Positions 1 to 7,767 of a DNA stretch of 64,000 nt are shown piece after piece (within the stretch, counting starts at the first letter, position 1; each line of letters opens with the position of its first letter). The notes beneath the pieces were generated by a model that saw only the letters and a program-made list of their open reading frames with translations, was not told the DNA's origin and did no database searches. The DNA lies in the NCBI GenBank assembly GCA_035653595.1, contig DASRBO010000040.1, positions 1 through 64,000 of the forward strand, read 5' to 3'. The position numbers and the translations under genes were made by a program. This DNA is from DASRBO01 sp035653595 (GTDB taxonomy: Bacteria; Actinomycetota; Acidimicrobiia; Acidimicrobiales; JAJPHE01).

Positions 1-118
1 GACCCTGCCCCCCACGACCCTGCCTCCCACAACGCTGCCGCCGACGACCGTGCCGCCGACGACCCTGCCGCCGACAACGCTGCCGACGCTCCCGAACCCG
101 CCGACCACCCTTCCCTAG
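1..118 (+). CDS. C-terminal tail of a Pro/Thr-repeat protein (partial, 5' end outside window)
   Basis: The second frame is open from the window edge to a TAG at 116-118. It encodes 38 residues made almost entirely of a PPTTL-type pentapeptide repeated about six times, then a short PNPPTTLP end. Low-complexity Pro/Thr tracts like this are common as extended linkers or cell-wall-spanning tails of secreted actinobacterial proteins. The functional part lies upstream of the window, so no role can be assigned. The DNA is a degenerate 15-base tandem repeat, prone to slippage. Confidence 0.6.
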   Translation, partial: TLPPTTLPPTTLPPTTVPPTTLPPTTLPTLPNPPTTLP

Positions 119-161
119 ACGCCGGCACCGGCGGCCCAGGCCGGTCCGGTTGCCAGCCGAT

Positions 162-177
162 CGCTCGGATGCGAGCG
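162..177. terminator. Possible hairpin between convergent genes
   Basis: CGCTCG-GATG-CGAGCG forms a perfect six-base-pair stem with a GATG loop in the short gap between two convergent genes. There is no T-run on either side, so any termination would be of the tail-less kind common in high-GC actinobacteria. Confidence 0.35.
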
Positions 178-190
178 GAGCCGGGCTCCC

Positions 191-1666
191 TCAGGGGAAG
201 CGCACGTTGCCGCCGCGGTCGATGACGGCCTCGCGGCCGATGAACTCCTCGGCCATCATCGCCTCCATCGTCGCCCGGTCCGAGGTGCCTCCCCAGGCCC
301 GCCGTCCGTCGGGGAGCAGGCAGGCGAGCAGGGCCCGCTCAGGGCCATCGTGGCCGTGCATGACGGTGTAGGCCTCCACCGTCACCGTCCCGTCTGGCGT
401 CTCGCAGCACTCCCTGACCGGTTGGGCGTCGACGGCGTGCTGGACGTCCTCGTAACGGAACACCTCCGGCGGCGCGCTCGAATACACGCCCATGGCGTGC
501 TTGGTCAGGTAACCGCCATTGGCGGTTACAAGGCCCCGGGCGCCGGGGTCGGCCCGCAGCCGGTGTGCCATGGTGGCCACCGAGTGGGTGACGTAGTTGT
601 TGAGAGGACCCCCTGCGAAGGTGAGCCCTCCGGTGACGGTCAGGTCGCGGTCCTCGCCCAGACCGATGGCCTCGGCGGCGACCTGCACCGCCGAGGGGAA
701 GCAGCTGTACAGGTCGACGTGGGCGAGGTCGTCGGCGCCGATTCCGGCCAGGTCGAGGACCCGCCGGCCGGCCGCGGCGATGGCGGGCGATTCGGCCAGG
801 GACCAGCGGTTGGACACCAGCGGTGTGTCGTGGGCGTCGGTGCCGGCATGGGGAAACACGAAGCGATCGGGGGGGACGCCCAGGGAGGAGGCGGTGCCGG
901 CGGAGCACACCAGCACGGCGGCCGCCTGGTCGAGGTCCCAGTTCGAGTTCATCGCCTTGGTGTACGGGAACCCGACCATGCGGTTGTCGGGGGACGCCTC
1001 GCCGATCTGCTCAGCGGTCATCGGCGTCCTGGTCCACGCGTACGGGTTGCCCACCGCCACGGCGTTGAAGCGGGCCCACAGCTTCGCGATGCGCCGGCGG
1101 TGCGCGTCGATGCTCTCGCCCCGCCGGCACCGGATGGCGCTCTCGAAGGTCGGATAGAAGTGCACCGGCATCTCGAATCCGCGCTGGCGCTCGTGCTCGC
1201 TGCTCATCTGCAGGTCCGCACCGAGCACCTCGTCGGGTGTCGTCGCTTCGGGCTGGACGAGCACATGGCGCTCGAGGTTGGCCCGGCGCATGCGACGGCG
1301 GGACCAGATCCCCTCCGCTCCCACCACCAGGGCGACGTCGAGGTCCCCGGCCGACACCCTCCGGAAGATCGTGTTGAGCACCGACTGCGGGGTGTTGCCT
1401 CCGTCGGTGGTGATGGCGGTGCGAGCGCCGGAGGCTCCGATGGCATCGGCCACCACCCGGGCCGGGTCGAGGTAGCTCCACGCCCCCTTGACCGCCACCA
1501 CCAGCTCCACCCGCTTGGCGACACCAGGGGCGCCAGCGTCCTCGGCGGCGCCGAGGGCCACCTCCCTCATCATCTCGACCGGCTCGAGAGCGTCATCCAA
1601 CCGTTCGGGACGCTGGATCAACTGGGCCGCGCCGACGACCACGGGCAGTCGGGGATCGATGGGCAC
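191..1666 (-). CDS. Thiolase-like protein (TLP1-type, acetyl-CoA acetyltransferase superfamily)
   Basis: A 491-residue protein with the thiolase fold and the long C-terminal extension typical of the SCP2-thiolase-like type 1 group, often annotated as acetyl-CoA acetyltransferase in mycobacteria. The usual nucleophile region reads TDGGNTPQSVLN (about residues 87-97) with no cysteine, the GHP motif near the C-terminus reads AGGPLNNY, and the HDCF-like loop reads YSCFPSA. It is therefore probably not a classical thiolase; it may bind an acyl-CoA or act on another thioester. GTG at 1666 is chosen because the thiolase-like sequence starts there, 14 bases after the stop of the HAD gene on the same strand. 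The longer open frame upstream is antisense-like Arg/Pro-rich sequence. The two genes, and the sucrase-like gene before them, probably form one operon. Confidence 0.8.
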   Translation of the reverse strand: MPIDPRLPVVVGAAQLIQRPERLDDALEPVEMMREVALGAAEDAGAPGVAKRVELVVAVKGAWSYLDPARVVADAIGASGARTAITTDGGNTPQSVLNTIFRRVSAGDLDVALVVGAEGIWSRRRMRRANLERHVLVQPEATTPDEVLGADLQMSSEHERQRGFEMPVHFYPTFESAIRCRRGESIDAHRRRIAKLWARFNAVAVGNPYAWTRTPMTAEQIGEASPDNRMVGFPYTKAMNSNWDLDQAAAVLVCSAGTASSLGVPPDRFVFPHAGTDAHDTPLVSNRWSLAESPAIAAAGRRVLDLAGIGADDLAHVDLYSCFPSAVQVAAEAIGLGEDRDLTVTGGLTFAGGPLNNYVTHSVATMAHRLRADPGARGLVTANGGYLTKHAMGVYSSAPPEVFRYEDVQHAVDAQPVRECCETPDGTVTVEAYTVMHGHDGPERALLACLLPDGRRAWGGTSDRATMEAMMAEEFIGREAVIDRGGNVRFP

Positions 1667-1680
1667 GGGCCCGACGATAG

Positions 1681-2391
1681 CTACTGGCCCGTCGCCGCCC
1701 TCTGGTGGTCGGGCGCGACGGGCAGCCCGGCGACGTGCAGAGCGGCCACCAGGCTCCCGACCACCGGCACCCCGGCGGTCGCCAGGTGGTGGGAGTGGTG
1801 GCTGCCTCCCTCGACCAGGACGCAGCGGGCCCCCACGGCGGCGGCGGCAGCGGCGTCGTCGAGGCTGTCGCCCACCAGCAGGACCTCGGCGGGGTCGACG
1901 GTCACCCCGGCCCCCTCGAGGTCGCCGAGGTGGGACACCAGGTGCTCCGCCTTGTGGTCGTCGCCGCCATCCATCCCCGACTTGCCCCGGACGGCGACGA
2001 AGAACTCGGCAATCCCCAGGCGGTCGATGACGCCGACCAGGCTGGCCTGCTGCCACATCGAAAGGACCGACTGCGAGATCCCGAGGTGCCGCACACCTTC
2101 GAGGGCGGCAGCGGCGGTGGGGACCAGGACGAGGTCCTCGAGGCGGTCGAGGTAGCGCTGGTGGAACGTCTGGTTCACCTGCTCCCACTCGAGGGCGCTC
2201 AGGGGCCGGCCCACCACCCTCTCGTAGAAGGCCTGCACGGGCCGGGTGAAGTGGGTGCGGTACTCGTCGGCGTCGATCGGGGCACCGCGCAGCGCCTCAC
2301 AGCACGCCGACGCCGCCTCCAGGATCAGGCCGAAGTCGTCGACCAGGGTGCCGTTCCAGTCCCAGATCACGTGGCGGGGAGGGCCAGGCAT
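1681..2391 (-). CDS. HAD-superfamily phosphatase-like hydrolase
   Basis: A 236-residue protein of the haloacid dehalogenase superfamily. Motif I is IWDWNGTLVDD (nucleophile Asp11). Motif IV is GDSLDDAAAA, which would bind Mg2+. A helical cap lies between residues about 20 and 95. The second acidic residue of motif I is Asn13 instead of Asp, as seen in a subset of HAD proteins, so the general-acid step may differ. The substrate is unknown; the phosphoglycolate-phosphatase-like size suggests a small phosphorylated metabolite. The ATG at 2391 follows a good ribosome site (GAGGTGAGG) and lies five bases after the stop of the upstream gene on the same strand, suggesting co-transcription. Confidence 0.8.
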   Translation of the reverse strand: MPGPPRHVIWDWNGTLVDDFGLILEAASACCEALRGAPIDADEYRTHFTRPVQAFYERVVGRPLSALEWEQVNQTFHQRYLDRLEDLVLVPTAAAALEGVRHLGISQSVLSMWQQASLVGVIDRLGIAEFFVAVRGKSGMDGGDDHKAEHLVSHLGDLEGAGVTVDPAEVLLVGDSLDDAAAAAAVGARCVLVEGGSHHSHHLATAGVPVVGSLVAALHVAGLPVAPDHQRAATGQ

Positions 2392-2396
2392 CCACC

Positions 2397-3353
2397 TCAC
2401 CTCGCGCCCAGCAGCCGGATGTCCTCGACGACCAGCTCGTCCTGGGACTTGACCGCCTCGGCTACCGGCCTGCCGCACTCAGGCACGGGCAGACGGCGAC
2501 CGACCCTGACGGTGGCCTCGTAGCGCCCGCTCCGCCCGGAGTCGTCGTCGAAGCGGACCACGGCGCGCACCCGGCCGTCGTCGGCCCGGGTCTCCGCGCC
2601 CGCCTTGGGCCGGTCCAGCCACGCCCAGCCCCGGGCGGCGAACGCCTCCCGCTCCAGCGCCTGCTGGGCCGGGCTGTCCATGAGCGTGCTGCCGCGGTAG
2701 TGGCCGGCGATCAGGCGCGGATCGAGGCGCCGTTCCAGCACCTCCCACAGCAGTTCCGGCTCCAGCCAGGCCCACATCTGACCGTAGGGGAGGACGACGG
2801 CGGTGGGAGCGAAACGGTGGCCGCCGGTGTGGCTGGTCCGCCACAGCCGCACCCTGTCGGCCGGCCCTCGCTCCAGGACGGCGGTCCACAGTCGCATGCC
2901 GGCGGTGCCGCAGCACATGTCCCGCCGGCCGTGGGTGCAGATGAGCAGGTCGATGAGATCGTCGTCCGCCGCCGGGGCGACGCCGGAGATCACCTCGGGC
3001 AGCGCCTCGGCCGCCGCCTCCACGGGGTTGACGGTGCCCCCCGGCGCCAGCTCGACCCGCTGGTAGGCGGCGGCCAGGCCGCCGGGCCGGCGGTAGAAGA
3101 TCACCGCCGGAGCCTCCGGGGAGGAGGGGAGGACCAGCTGCAGCCGGCAGCTGGCACCACCGGCCCGGGCCCGGGCGATGGCGTCGACCAGAGCCGTCAG
3201 CTCGGGGTCATCGGCGGCGTCGGCCGGCCACGGCAGCGGCCGCTGGACCAGCACGAAGGCGTTGTAGCTGCCGGCGGTGCCGACCGGGTCGGTGCCCATG
3301 GCCCGGCTGACCAGCCGGCAACGGGTCTCCTCCTCGGTCCGGACGCTGACCAT
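2397..3353 (-). CDS. Sucrase/ferredoxin-like family protein (thioredoxin-fold Fe-S protein)
   Basis: A 318-residue protein of the Suc_Fer-like family. The diagnostic motif is CTHGRRDMCCG at residues 139-149, followed by SHTGGHRF at 174-181. In this family, which includes the yeast protein Apd1, such cysteines and histidines hold a [2Fe-2S] cluster in a thioredoxin-like ferredoxin fold. The N-terminal third carries Cys12 and a YNAFVLVQ strand typical of the family. A cytosolic redox role is likely; the old label sucrase is historical. ATG at 3353 is preferred because a TACGAT -10 box ends six bases upstream, giving a leaderless transcript. It is divergent from the gene at 3390. Confidence 0.8.
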   Translation of the reverse strand: MVSVRTEEETRCRLVSRAMGTDPVGTAGSYNAFVLVQRPLPWPADAADDPELTALVDAIARARAGGASCRLQLVLPSSPEAPAVIFYRRPGGLAAAYQRVELAPGGTVNPVEAAAEALPEVISGVAPAADDDLIDLLICTHGRRDMCCGTAGMRLWTAVLERGPADRVRLWRTSHTGGHRFAPTAVVLPYGQMWAWLEPELLWEVLERRLDPRLIAGHYRGSTLMDSPAQQALEREAFAARGWAWLDRPKAGAETRADDGRVRAVVRFDDDSGRSGRYEATVRVGRRLPVPECGRPVAEAVKSQDELVVEDIRLLGAR

Positions 3354-3359
3354 CCGGCG

Positions 3360-3381
3360 ATCGTAGGTCGGGACATACCAT
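3360..3381. promoter_or_regulatory. Divergent leaderless promoter pair
   Basis: Two -10-like hexamers lie back to back. TACGAT on the minus strand (3365-3360) ends six bases before the ATG at 3353, and TACCAT on the plus strand (3376-3381) ends eight bases before the ATG at 3390. Both would start transcripts at or next to the start codon. Neither start has a Shine-Dalgarno sequence. Confidence 0.45.
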
Positions 3382-3389
3382 CGCCGGCC

Positions 3390-3866
3390 ATGCCCCCGCC
3401 CGATGCCAGCGTGCGGTTCCACCGCCAGGATCCGGAGGTCGTGCTCGGCCTGATGGACGAGCTCAGCCGGGCCGAACAGGGTTGGATCAACCTGAGCCCG
3501 GAGGTGGCGGAGGAGACGATCAGCGGTCCGGGGGTCTTCCCGTTCCTCTCCGCCAGGGGACCGCAGGTTCCTCTCTGCACGTGGATGCCTGCGGCGCCCC
3601 GCCGGCGCCGACGGATCCCGCCCTCCGTCGGCATCCAGCACGCCACCGGACCGAGGGTGGTCGCCCGCCTGGCCCAGCTCGGGCACCCGGCGCCCGACGG
3701 ATGGTGGGTGGCCCAGGACCACCCCCGGCGCGGCCTGGTGCTCGAGGTGCGGGTGGAAGAGACCAACTACCGGTTGCTCCAGTGGCTGATGACGGCGGGC
3801 GAGGTCCTCTGCCCGCTCGACCTGACCGGCTCGTGGTCGGCGGCGGTCTACCGCCGGCGGGCGTGA
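3390..3866 (+). CDS. Hypothetical protein, 158 residues
   Basis: No family is recognised. The protein is soluble, with no signal peptide or membrane segment. It has an N-terminal helical stretch (EVVLGLMDELSRAEQGWINL), a basic turn PRRRRR near residue 70, and a mixed alpha/beta C-terminal half with two tryptophans in DGWWVAQD. Third-position GC fits its neighbours and reading in other frames does not, so it is probably a real gene. It is expressed divergently from the sucrase/ferredoxin-like gene. The start is the first ATG of the frame after the short intergenic region and lies just behind a TACCAT -10 box. Confidence 0.6.
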   Translation: MPPPDASVRFHRQDPEVVLGLMDELSRAEQGWINLSPEVAEETISGPGVFPFLSARGPQVPLCTWMPAAPRRRRRIPPSVGIQHATGPRVVARLAQLGHPAPDGWWVAQDHPRRGLVLEVRVEETNYRLLQWLMTAGEVLCPLDLTGSWSAAVYRRRA

Positions 3867-3898
3867 GGCCGGCGCAGGCCTGATGCAAGACTGAGCCC

Positions 3899-5374
3899 GT
3901 GCCCCGGCCGGTCTCCATACTGGTCGAGCCTCGTCGGCCCCCATGGCTGCGGGACCGACCGGACGCCTACTGGTTCGCGGTGGCGTCGGTCTGCATAGGG
4001 GCCTTCATGGGTCAGCTCGACGCCAGCATCGTCACCCTCGCCCTCCCGACCCTCCAGCGCCAGTTCCACTCCGGCCTGGGCGCCGTCACCTGGGTCGGCC
4101 TGTCCTACCTGTTGGTGCTGGTGTCGCTGGTGGCCGCCGTCGGGCACTTCGCCGACATGGTCGGGCGCAAGCTGCTCTACGTCTACGGGTTCGCCGTGTT
4201 CGCCGTCGGCTCGGCGCTGTGCGCCCTGGCGCCGGACCTGGTGGTGCTGGATCTCTGCCGGGGGCTGCAGGCGGTCGGAGCGGCGATGATGCAGGCCAAC
4301 AGCGTGGCGATCATCTACGCGGTCATGCCGGCGGACCGCCTCGGCCGGGGCATCGGCGTGCAGGGGGCGGCCCAGGCCCTCGGCCTGGCCCTGGGCCCGA
4401 CCGTAGGCGGGGCCCTCATCGCGCTCGGCGGGTGGCGACTGGTGTTCTGGGTGAACGTGCCCGTCGGCGTGATCGGCGGCGCCCTCGGATGGTTCCTGAT
4501 CCCGCGCAGCCGGAACCTGCGCGGCCGCCTGCCCTTCGACTGGCTGGGCCTCCTCCTGCTCGTGCCGGCGGTGGCGGCGTTCCTGGCCGGCGTCTCGCTC
4601 GGCAACGACGTCGGCTGGACCTCGCCGGTCATCGTCTTCCTGCTGGCGGCGGCCGCCGTCCTGGCGGGCGTCTTCGTGGCCTTCGAGCGGGGCCGGCCCT
4701 TCGCCGTCATCGATCTCGACCTGTTCCGGCGCCGGGCCTTCTCCTCGGGCGTTGGCAGCGGCCTCCTCTCCTACCTGACCCTGTTCGGGGTCCTCTTCGT
4801 TATGCCGTTCTTCCTCGAGCGCTCCCTCCACTACGGCACCGGCCGCACCGGCCTGGTGCTTACGGCGGTCCCGATGGCGCTGGGCCTGGCGGCCCCGCTG
4901 GCCGGCCGGGCCGCCGACCGGTTGGGCTCGCGACCACTGACGGCACCGGGCATGGTGGTGGCCGGCGTCGCCCTCGTCCTCCTCACCGCCTACCACCGCA
5001 ACCTGGCGGCGGTGGTGGGGGAGCTGGCCGCCTTCGGCCTGGGACTCGGGATCTTCACCCCGCCCAACAACGCCTCGATCATGGCCGCCGCCCCGCCCGA
5101 CCGCTCGGGCATGGCCGGCGGCATCCTGAACATGACGAGGGGAGCGGGGACGGCCCTGGGGCTGGCGGTCACCAGCCTGGTGTTCGGGCTGTGGGCCGGC
5201 ACGGCCGGCGGCCGGTCGGCCGAGCGGGGCCTGGAGGCGTCCGCCCTGGTGCTGGCGGGGGTGGCGGGGGTGGCGGCGCTGCTGGCCGCCCTGCGCCCCG
5301 ATCAGCGGGCCGGGCGGAAGCCCTCCACGAACTCGAGCCTCGTCCCGCCCGGGCCGCCGACCAGCCGGCGGTAG
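3899..5374 (+). CDS. MFS drug-exporter-like transporter (DHA2, 14 transmembrane segments)
   Basis: A 491-residue membrane protein of the major facilitator superfamily, EmrB/QacA type. The first helix carries the family motif GQLDASIVTLALP, where the Asp is usual in proton-coupled DHA2 exporters. DMVGRK between helices 2 and 3 matches motif A, and the run LALGPTVGGALI fits the antiporter motif C. About 14 hydrophobic segments can be counted, and the length is typical. Such proteins export toxic organic compounds against a proton gradient; the substrate cannot be told. GTG at 3899 is used. The last 73 bases overlap, tail to tail, the HisI-like gene on the other strand. No regulator is adjacent. 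Confidence 0.85.
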   Translation: MPRPVSILVEPRRPPWLRDRPDAYWFAVASVCIGAFMGQLDASIVTLALPTLQRQFHSGLGAVTWVGLSYLLVLVSLVAAVGHFADMVGRKLLYVYGFAVFAVGSALCALAPDLVVLDLCRGLQAVGAAMMQANSVAIIYAVMPADRLGRGIGVQGAAQALGLALGPTVGGALIALGGWRLVFWVNVPVGVIGGALGWFLIPRSRNLRGRLPFDWLGLLLLVPAVAAFLAGVSLGNDVGWTSPVIVFLLAAAAVLAGVFVAFERGRPFAVIDLDLFRRRAFSSGVGSGLLSYLTLFGVLFVMPFFLERSLHYGTGRTGLVLTAVPMALGLAAPLAGRAADRLGSRPLTAPGMVVAGVALVLLTAYHRNLAAVVGELAAFGLGLGIFTPPNNASIMAAAPPDRSGMAGGILNMTRGAGTALGLAVTSLVFGLWAGTAGGRSAERGLEASALVLAGVAGVAALLAALRPDQRAGRKPSTNSSLVPPGPPTSRR

Positions 5375-5760
5375 TAGCAGGTCCGGCGGGCGCCGCCGGA
5401 GCCGTCGTGGGTGTGGCAGGCCCCCCCCGTGCGGGGCCGCACCCGGTACAGCAGCGAGTTCTGCTCGCAGTTGACCCGCACCTCGACCAGGGCGAGCTCG
5501 TCGCCGGAGGTGGCCCCCTTGCGCCACAGCTCCTGGCGCGACGTCGACCACAGCACGGCGATGCCGCTGCCGAGGGTCTCCTCGAGGGCGAGCTGGTTGG
5601 CGTAGCCGACGAAGAGGACCTCACCGCTCTCCGCGTCCTGCAGCACCACCGGCAGCACCGGCTCGGCGCCGGCGCCGACCTTGGCCAGCTTGGCGAAGTC
5701 GAGCACGGCGTCGGAGCCCTCCTCGAGGGCGGAATGGTCGAGAGCCATCGCCGCCGACAT
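5302..5760 (-). CDS. HisI-like protein (phosphoribosyl-AMP cyclohydrolase family) with altered metal motif
   Basis: A 152-residue protein clearly of the PRA-CH family. It has QDAESGEVL, a WSTSRQELWRKG block (residues 71-82), TSGDELA, and the zinc cysteines in ACHTHDG (Cys115) and RRTCYYR (Cys128). HisI opens the purine ring of phosphoribosyl-AMP in histidine synthesis. The Mg2+-binding Asp-x-Asp-x-Asp of HisI, however, reads Asn97-Cys-Glu-Gln-Asn101, and a four- to five-residue insertion sits between the cysteines. No other his gene is near. It may be a second HisI paralogue with a different role, or a functional variant. ATG at 5760 is divergent from the HTH-DUF2087 gene, with a 63-base AT-richer spacer between them. 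Confidence 0.75.
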   Translation of the reverse strand: MSAAMALDHSALEEGSDAVLDFAKLAKVGAGAEPVLPVVLQDAESGEVLFVGYANQLALEETLGSGIAVLWSTSRQELWRKGATSGDELALVEVRVNCEQNSLLYRVRPRTGGACHTHDGSGGARRTCYYRRLVGGPGGTRLEFVEGFRPAR

Positions 5761-5810
5761 TACCGCCGGCGTCCCCGCGGGAATATCTCTCGAAATACGT
5801 CCGGCTACGT

Positions 5811-5816
5811 TAGAGT
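5811..5816 (+). promoter_or_regulatory. -10 box of the HTH-DUF2087 gene (leaderless)
   Basis: TAGAGT ends seven bases before the GTG at 5824, so transcription would start at the start codon. No Shine-Dalgarno sequence is present. Confidence 0.45.
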
Positions 5817-5823
5817 CGGTCCA

Positions 5824-6276
5824 GTGGAACCGCTGCGCTTCTACACCGCCGCCGAGGTGGCCGACCTGCTGCGGCTGAACCACCAGGTGGTGCAGCGCAA
5901 GCTCCAGGCGGGCGAGATCCCCGGTTACCGGCTGGGGCGGGAGTGGCGGGTCGAGCACGGTCAGCTGCTGGCCTGGCTGGAGCAGCACTCCAACCGGGTC
6001 GACAAGGGCCCGGAGGCTTGGTTCGGCCCGGACGGCCGGCTGCGGTCGCTGCCGGCCCAGCGGTCCAAGCGCCTGCCGGTGCTGCGCCGGATCGGGCGGG
6101 GGCTGGAGGCGGGGCGCACCTACACCGAGCGGGAGCTCAACGCCGAGCTGGCCTCGGTGCACGAGGACGTCGCCACCCTCAGGCGCGAGATGGTGGCCGA
6201 GCGGGTGCTGTTCCGGTCCCCGGACGGGGTCTACAAGCTGGCCGGAGCCCGGCAGCCCGCCCTGCGCCGGGCGTGA
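5824..6276 (+). CDS. Excisionase-type helix-turn-helix protein fused to DUF2087
   Basis: A 150-residue two-domain protein. Residues about 6-54 form a MerR/excisionase-like HTH: FYTAAEVADLLRL, then KLQAGEIPGYRLGREWRV. Residues about 66-139 match DUF2087: FGPDGRL, LPVLRRIGRGLEAGRTYTE, NAELA, and HEDVATLRREMV followed by a hydrophobic end. DUF2087 is a small winged-helix-like module often found in transcription regulators. The protein is probably a DNA-binding regulator, perhaps of the divergent HisI-like gene. The GTG at 5824 follows a TAGAGT -10 box by seven bases. Confidence 0.8.
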   Translation: MEPLRFYTAAEVADLLRLNHQVVQRKLQAGEIPGYRLGREWRVEHGQLLAWLEQHSNRVDKGPEAWFGPDGRLRSLPAQRSKRLPVLRRIGRGLEAGRTYTERELNAELASVHEDVATLRREMVAERVLFRSPDGVYKLAGARQPALRRA

Positions 6277-6286
6277 CCGACCAGGC

Positions 6287-7699
6287 TCAGTAGGCCCGCC
6301 CCACCACCGCCACCAGCTCGGAGTCGGCCGGCCTCTCCACCGTGGTGAGCTCGCCCTCCTGACGCAGGCAGCGCACCGACGCCCCGGCGGCGTTGAGGGC
6401 GATCTCGCCCTCGCCGGCCACCAGCCGGGCGGGCAGGACGGAGAAGCCGGTGCGGGCCGCCTCCTCGGCCGAGGCCACGTCGGCCACCACGACCGTGCGC
6501 TCGGCCTGGCGGCGGGCCGCCTCGGCCAGGAGGTTGGCCTGGGCCTCCTCCAGGACGGCCACGACCGAGGCCACCGCCTGGTCGACGGCGACGGTCTGTT
6601 TCGAGCCCAGGTCGCGCCGGGCCATGCTCACCGTGCCGGCGGCGACGTCGCGGGGTCCGATCTCGAGGCGGACGGGGACGCCCTTGAGCTCCCAGTCCAC
6701 CGCCCGGCGCCCGAAGCCGGTGCCGGTGTCGGCGTCCAGGCGGGCCCGCACGCCGGCGGCGCCGAGGTCGGCGGTGAGCCGGGCCGCCACCTCGCCGGCC
6801 CCCTCGCCCTCCCGCACCACCATCACCACCGCCTGGACGGGGGCGACCCGGGGTGGCAGGCGGAGACCGCCGTCGTCGCCGTGGGCCATGATCAGCGCCC
6901 CCATCAGCCTCGACGAGGCGCCCCACGACGTCTGCCAGGCGTGCACCGAGGCGCCCTGGTCGTCGAGGTAGGTGATGTCGAAGGCGCGGGCGAAGTTCTG
7001 CCCCAGCTCGTGGCTGGTGGCCATCTGCAGGGCCTTGCCGTCGCCCATCATCGCCTCGCAGGTCCAGGTGGTGGTGGCCCCGGCGAAGCGCTCCCGTTCG
7101 GTCTTGCGCCCGGTGATGACCGGAATGGCCAGGACCTCGACGATGAAGTCGCGGTACACCTCGTTGAGGATGCGCAGGGCGTAGCGGCGGGCGTCCTCCT
7201 CGCTGGCATGGGCGGTATGGCCCTCCTGCCAGAGGAACTCGGTGGTGCGGAGGAACAGCCGGGGACGCAGCTCCCAGCGGACCACGTTGGCCCACTGGTT
7301 GATGAGCAGCGGCAGGTCGCGGTAGCTCTGGATCCACTTGGCGAAGAAGGAGTTGATGATGGTCTCGCTGGTGGGGCGCACGACCACCGGCTCCTCCAGC
7401 GCCTTGCCCCCGCCGTGGGTCACCACCGCCAGCTCGGGGCTGAACCCCTCCACGTGCTCGCTCTCCCGCCGCAGGTACGACTCGGGGATGAACAGGGGGA
7501 AGTAGGCGTTGTCGGCACCGGCGTCCTTGATGCGCCGGTCCAACTCGGCCTGCATGCGCTCCCAGATCGAATAGCCGTAGGGGCGGATGACCATGGTGCC
7601 CCTGACCGGGCCGTTGTCGGCCAGCTCGGCCCGGGCGATCAGGTCCTGGTACCAGCGGGGGAAGTCCGATGCCTGGGGGGTCAGCACGCTCTTGGCCAT
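6287..7699 (-). CDS. proS: Prolyl-tRNA synthetase, archaeal/eukaryotic type
   Basis: A 470-residue class II synthetase that charges tRNA-Pro. It has GTMVIRPYGYSIWE (motif 1 region), VRPTSETIINSFF and RTTEFLWQEGHTAHA (motif 2), and a C-terminal anticodon-binding domain. It ends in a conserved tyrosine (VGRAY), as ProRS type 3 enzymes do. The bacterial editing insertion is absent, which with the length places it in the short archaeal-type group. MAKSVLTPQ at 7699 is the best start by alignment. In-frame ATGs at 7711 and 7753 would add 4 or 18 residues with no family similarity. It is transcribed divergently from the LysM gene. Confidence 0.93.
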   Translation of the reverse strand: MAKSVLTPQASDFPRWYQDLIARAELADNGPVRGTMVIRPYGYSIWERMQAELDRRIKDAGADNAYFPLFIPESYLRRESEHVEGFSPELAVVTHGGGKALEEPVVVRPTSETIINSFFAKWIQSYRDLPLLINQWANVVRWELRPRLFLRTTEFLWQEGHTAHASEEDARRYALRILNEVYRDFIVEVLAIPVITGRKTERERFAGATTTWTCEAMMGDGKALQMATSHELGQNFARAFDITYLDDQGASVHAWQTSWGASSRLMGALIMAHGDDGGLRLPPRVAPVQAVVMVVREGEGAGEVAARLTADLGAAGVRARLDADTGTGFGRRAVDWELKGVPVRLEIGPRDVAAGTVSMARRDLGSKQTVAVDQAVASVVAVLEEAQANLLAEAARRQAERTVVVADVASAEEAARTGFSVLPARLVAGEGEIALNAAGASVRCLRQEGELTTVERPADSELVAVVGRAY

Positions 7700-7767
7700 G
7701 GGTGCCCGCATGCTACGGGCCGGCCCCCCGGCGCCTCCCTTGCCCGATATCACTTCATGATGATTGA

